DNA from: Peribacillus huizhouensis
Lineage (GTDB): Bacteria; Bacillota; Bacilli; Bacillales; DSM-1321
Assembly: GCF_014138605.1 (NCBI RefSeq)
Contig: NZ_JACJHX010000003.1
Coordinates: forward strand, 186,001-250,000
Length of the DNA stretch: 64,000 nucleotides
Reading direction: 5' to 3'
Position 1 is the first letter of the stretch. Each line of letters begins with the position of its first letter. The translations under genes were made by a program, and so were the position numbers. Below the pieces are notes generated by a model, which did no database searches, was not told the DNA's origin, and saw only the letters and a list, made by a program, of their open reading frames with translations. Shown here piece by piece: positions 63,583 to 64,000 of this stretch.

Positions 63583-64000
63583 GCAATCGGCTTTCGACGC
63601 TCAAAAGTGAATATGGAGGTAAAACCACATTGTTTCGCCATATCAACAGCATCTTCGATATTCGAGCCAACAGCGTGCGCAAAATGAGAATCAGAACCGA
63701 TTGTTAGAATTTCTCCGCCTAATTCTTTATAAAGTTTTACTATTTCAATCGAAGGAAGTGTTTGCTTCAAGTTTCCTCTAAGTCCTGAAGTATTAATTTC
63801 AATGCCGATGTTTCGTTCGATTGCCTTCTTTAAAATCGCTTCTAATATCTCCTTGTGATCCTCAAAATGATACATGCCAATCGTTTTGACGGCATAGCGT
63901 TTGAGTAAGTCTAAATGTGCAATCACATCTAAATCCGCTGAACAAACCATCTTATACACTTCTTCAAAATAGCTTTGATATGCTAAATAGGCATCCTTAT
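63573..64000 (-). CDS. PHP-family histidinol phosphatase, 5' end outside window
   Basis: The last 142 codons of a PHP-superfamily phosphatase. DVIAHLDLLKRYA, GIEINTSGLRGN and LTIGSDSHFAHAVG give the metal-binding His and Asp of the C-terminal half of HisJ/HisK-type enzymes (about 265 residues in full). It would hydrolyse histidinol phosphate in histidine synthesis. It is not next to other his genes in this window, as is common for the Bacillus enzyme. The frame stays open to the window edge. Confidence 0.88.
   Translation of the reverse strand, partial: KDAYLAYQSYFEEVYKMVCSADLDVIAHLDLLKRYAVKTIGMYHFEDHKEILEAILKKAIERNIGIEINTSGLRGNLKQTLPSIEIVKLYKELGGEILTIGSDSHFAHAVGSNIEDAVDMAKQCGFTSIFTFERRKPIAIK

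Overview
The window looks like chromosomal DNA of a low-GC, endospore-forming Bacillaceae. Evidence for this is an H-type small acid-soluble spore protein gene, SigB-type promoters in front of ydaG- and gsiB-like stress genes, a SigD-type promoter in front of a chemoreceptor, strong AGGAGG ribosome binding sites with frequent TTG and GTG starts, CcpA (cre) operators, a c-di-AMP riboswitch on kimA and a vmlR-type ABC-F gene. I cannot name the species. I see no rRNA, tRNA, CRISPR array, intact transposase or prophage.

Layout: 1-6 kb carries a Bce-type two-component system cut by the left edge, a lysophospholipase-like hydrolase, sspH and an RNase J. 6-10 kb holds small stress and housekeeping genes (kinase-like protein, AhpD-like protein, DUF2383, ydaG, YugN). 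10-20 kb is rich in transport and resistance genes: an EamA transporter behind a leader peptide with erm-like alternative hairpins, an AraC regulator, a GntR-CynX transporter operon, and vmlR behind a transcription attenuator. 20-26 kb has a chemoreceptor and a probable D-threonate operon (permease, kinase, PdxA2-type dehydrogenase). 26-28 kb and 48-49 kb carry two copies of a locus made of a three-repeat DUF5342 gene plus a PepSY gene; the PepSY gene is decayed in the first copy. 29-37 kb has an MFS carrier under a near-perfect cre site and two related LysR/EamA modules with a quinone reductase and a LysE exporter.

38-45 kb mixes a SwrB-like/YceG-like pair, azoreductase, gsiB, HAD and MDR enzymes and a broken flavodoxin gene. 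45-48 kb has an M20 amidohydrolase operon with two membrane proteins (one DUF3100), preceded by a 77-bp tandem repeat. 49-56 kb includes a coupled small membrane gene pair broken by a MITE, a multiply frameshifted beta-helix gene, a cupin-XRE regulator divergent from a LysE exporter, and a drug-efflux MFS. 56-64 kb ends with kimA and its riboswitch, an AraC/PocR regulator divergent from a GH2 beta-galactosidase, and the 3' part of a PHP-type histidinol phosphatase.

The DNA between genes is unusually informative. There are three MITEs with AGGCT...AGCCT ends and exact 6-bp target duplications. A second dispersed repeat ends in GAAGTTTCACTTTA and often supplies the stop codon of the gene beside it. 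There are several long hairpins and at least eight gene remnants. The most interesting regulatory find is the leader of the EamA transporter near 11.3 kb, whose four segments could form mutually exclusive hairpins over its ribosome binding site.
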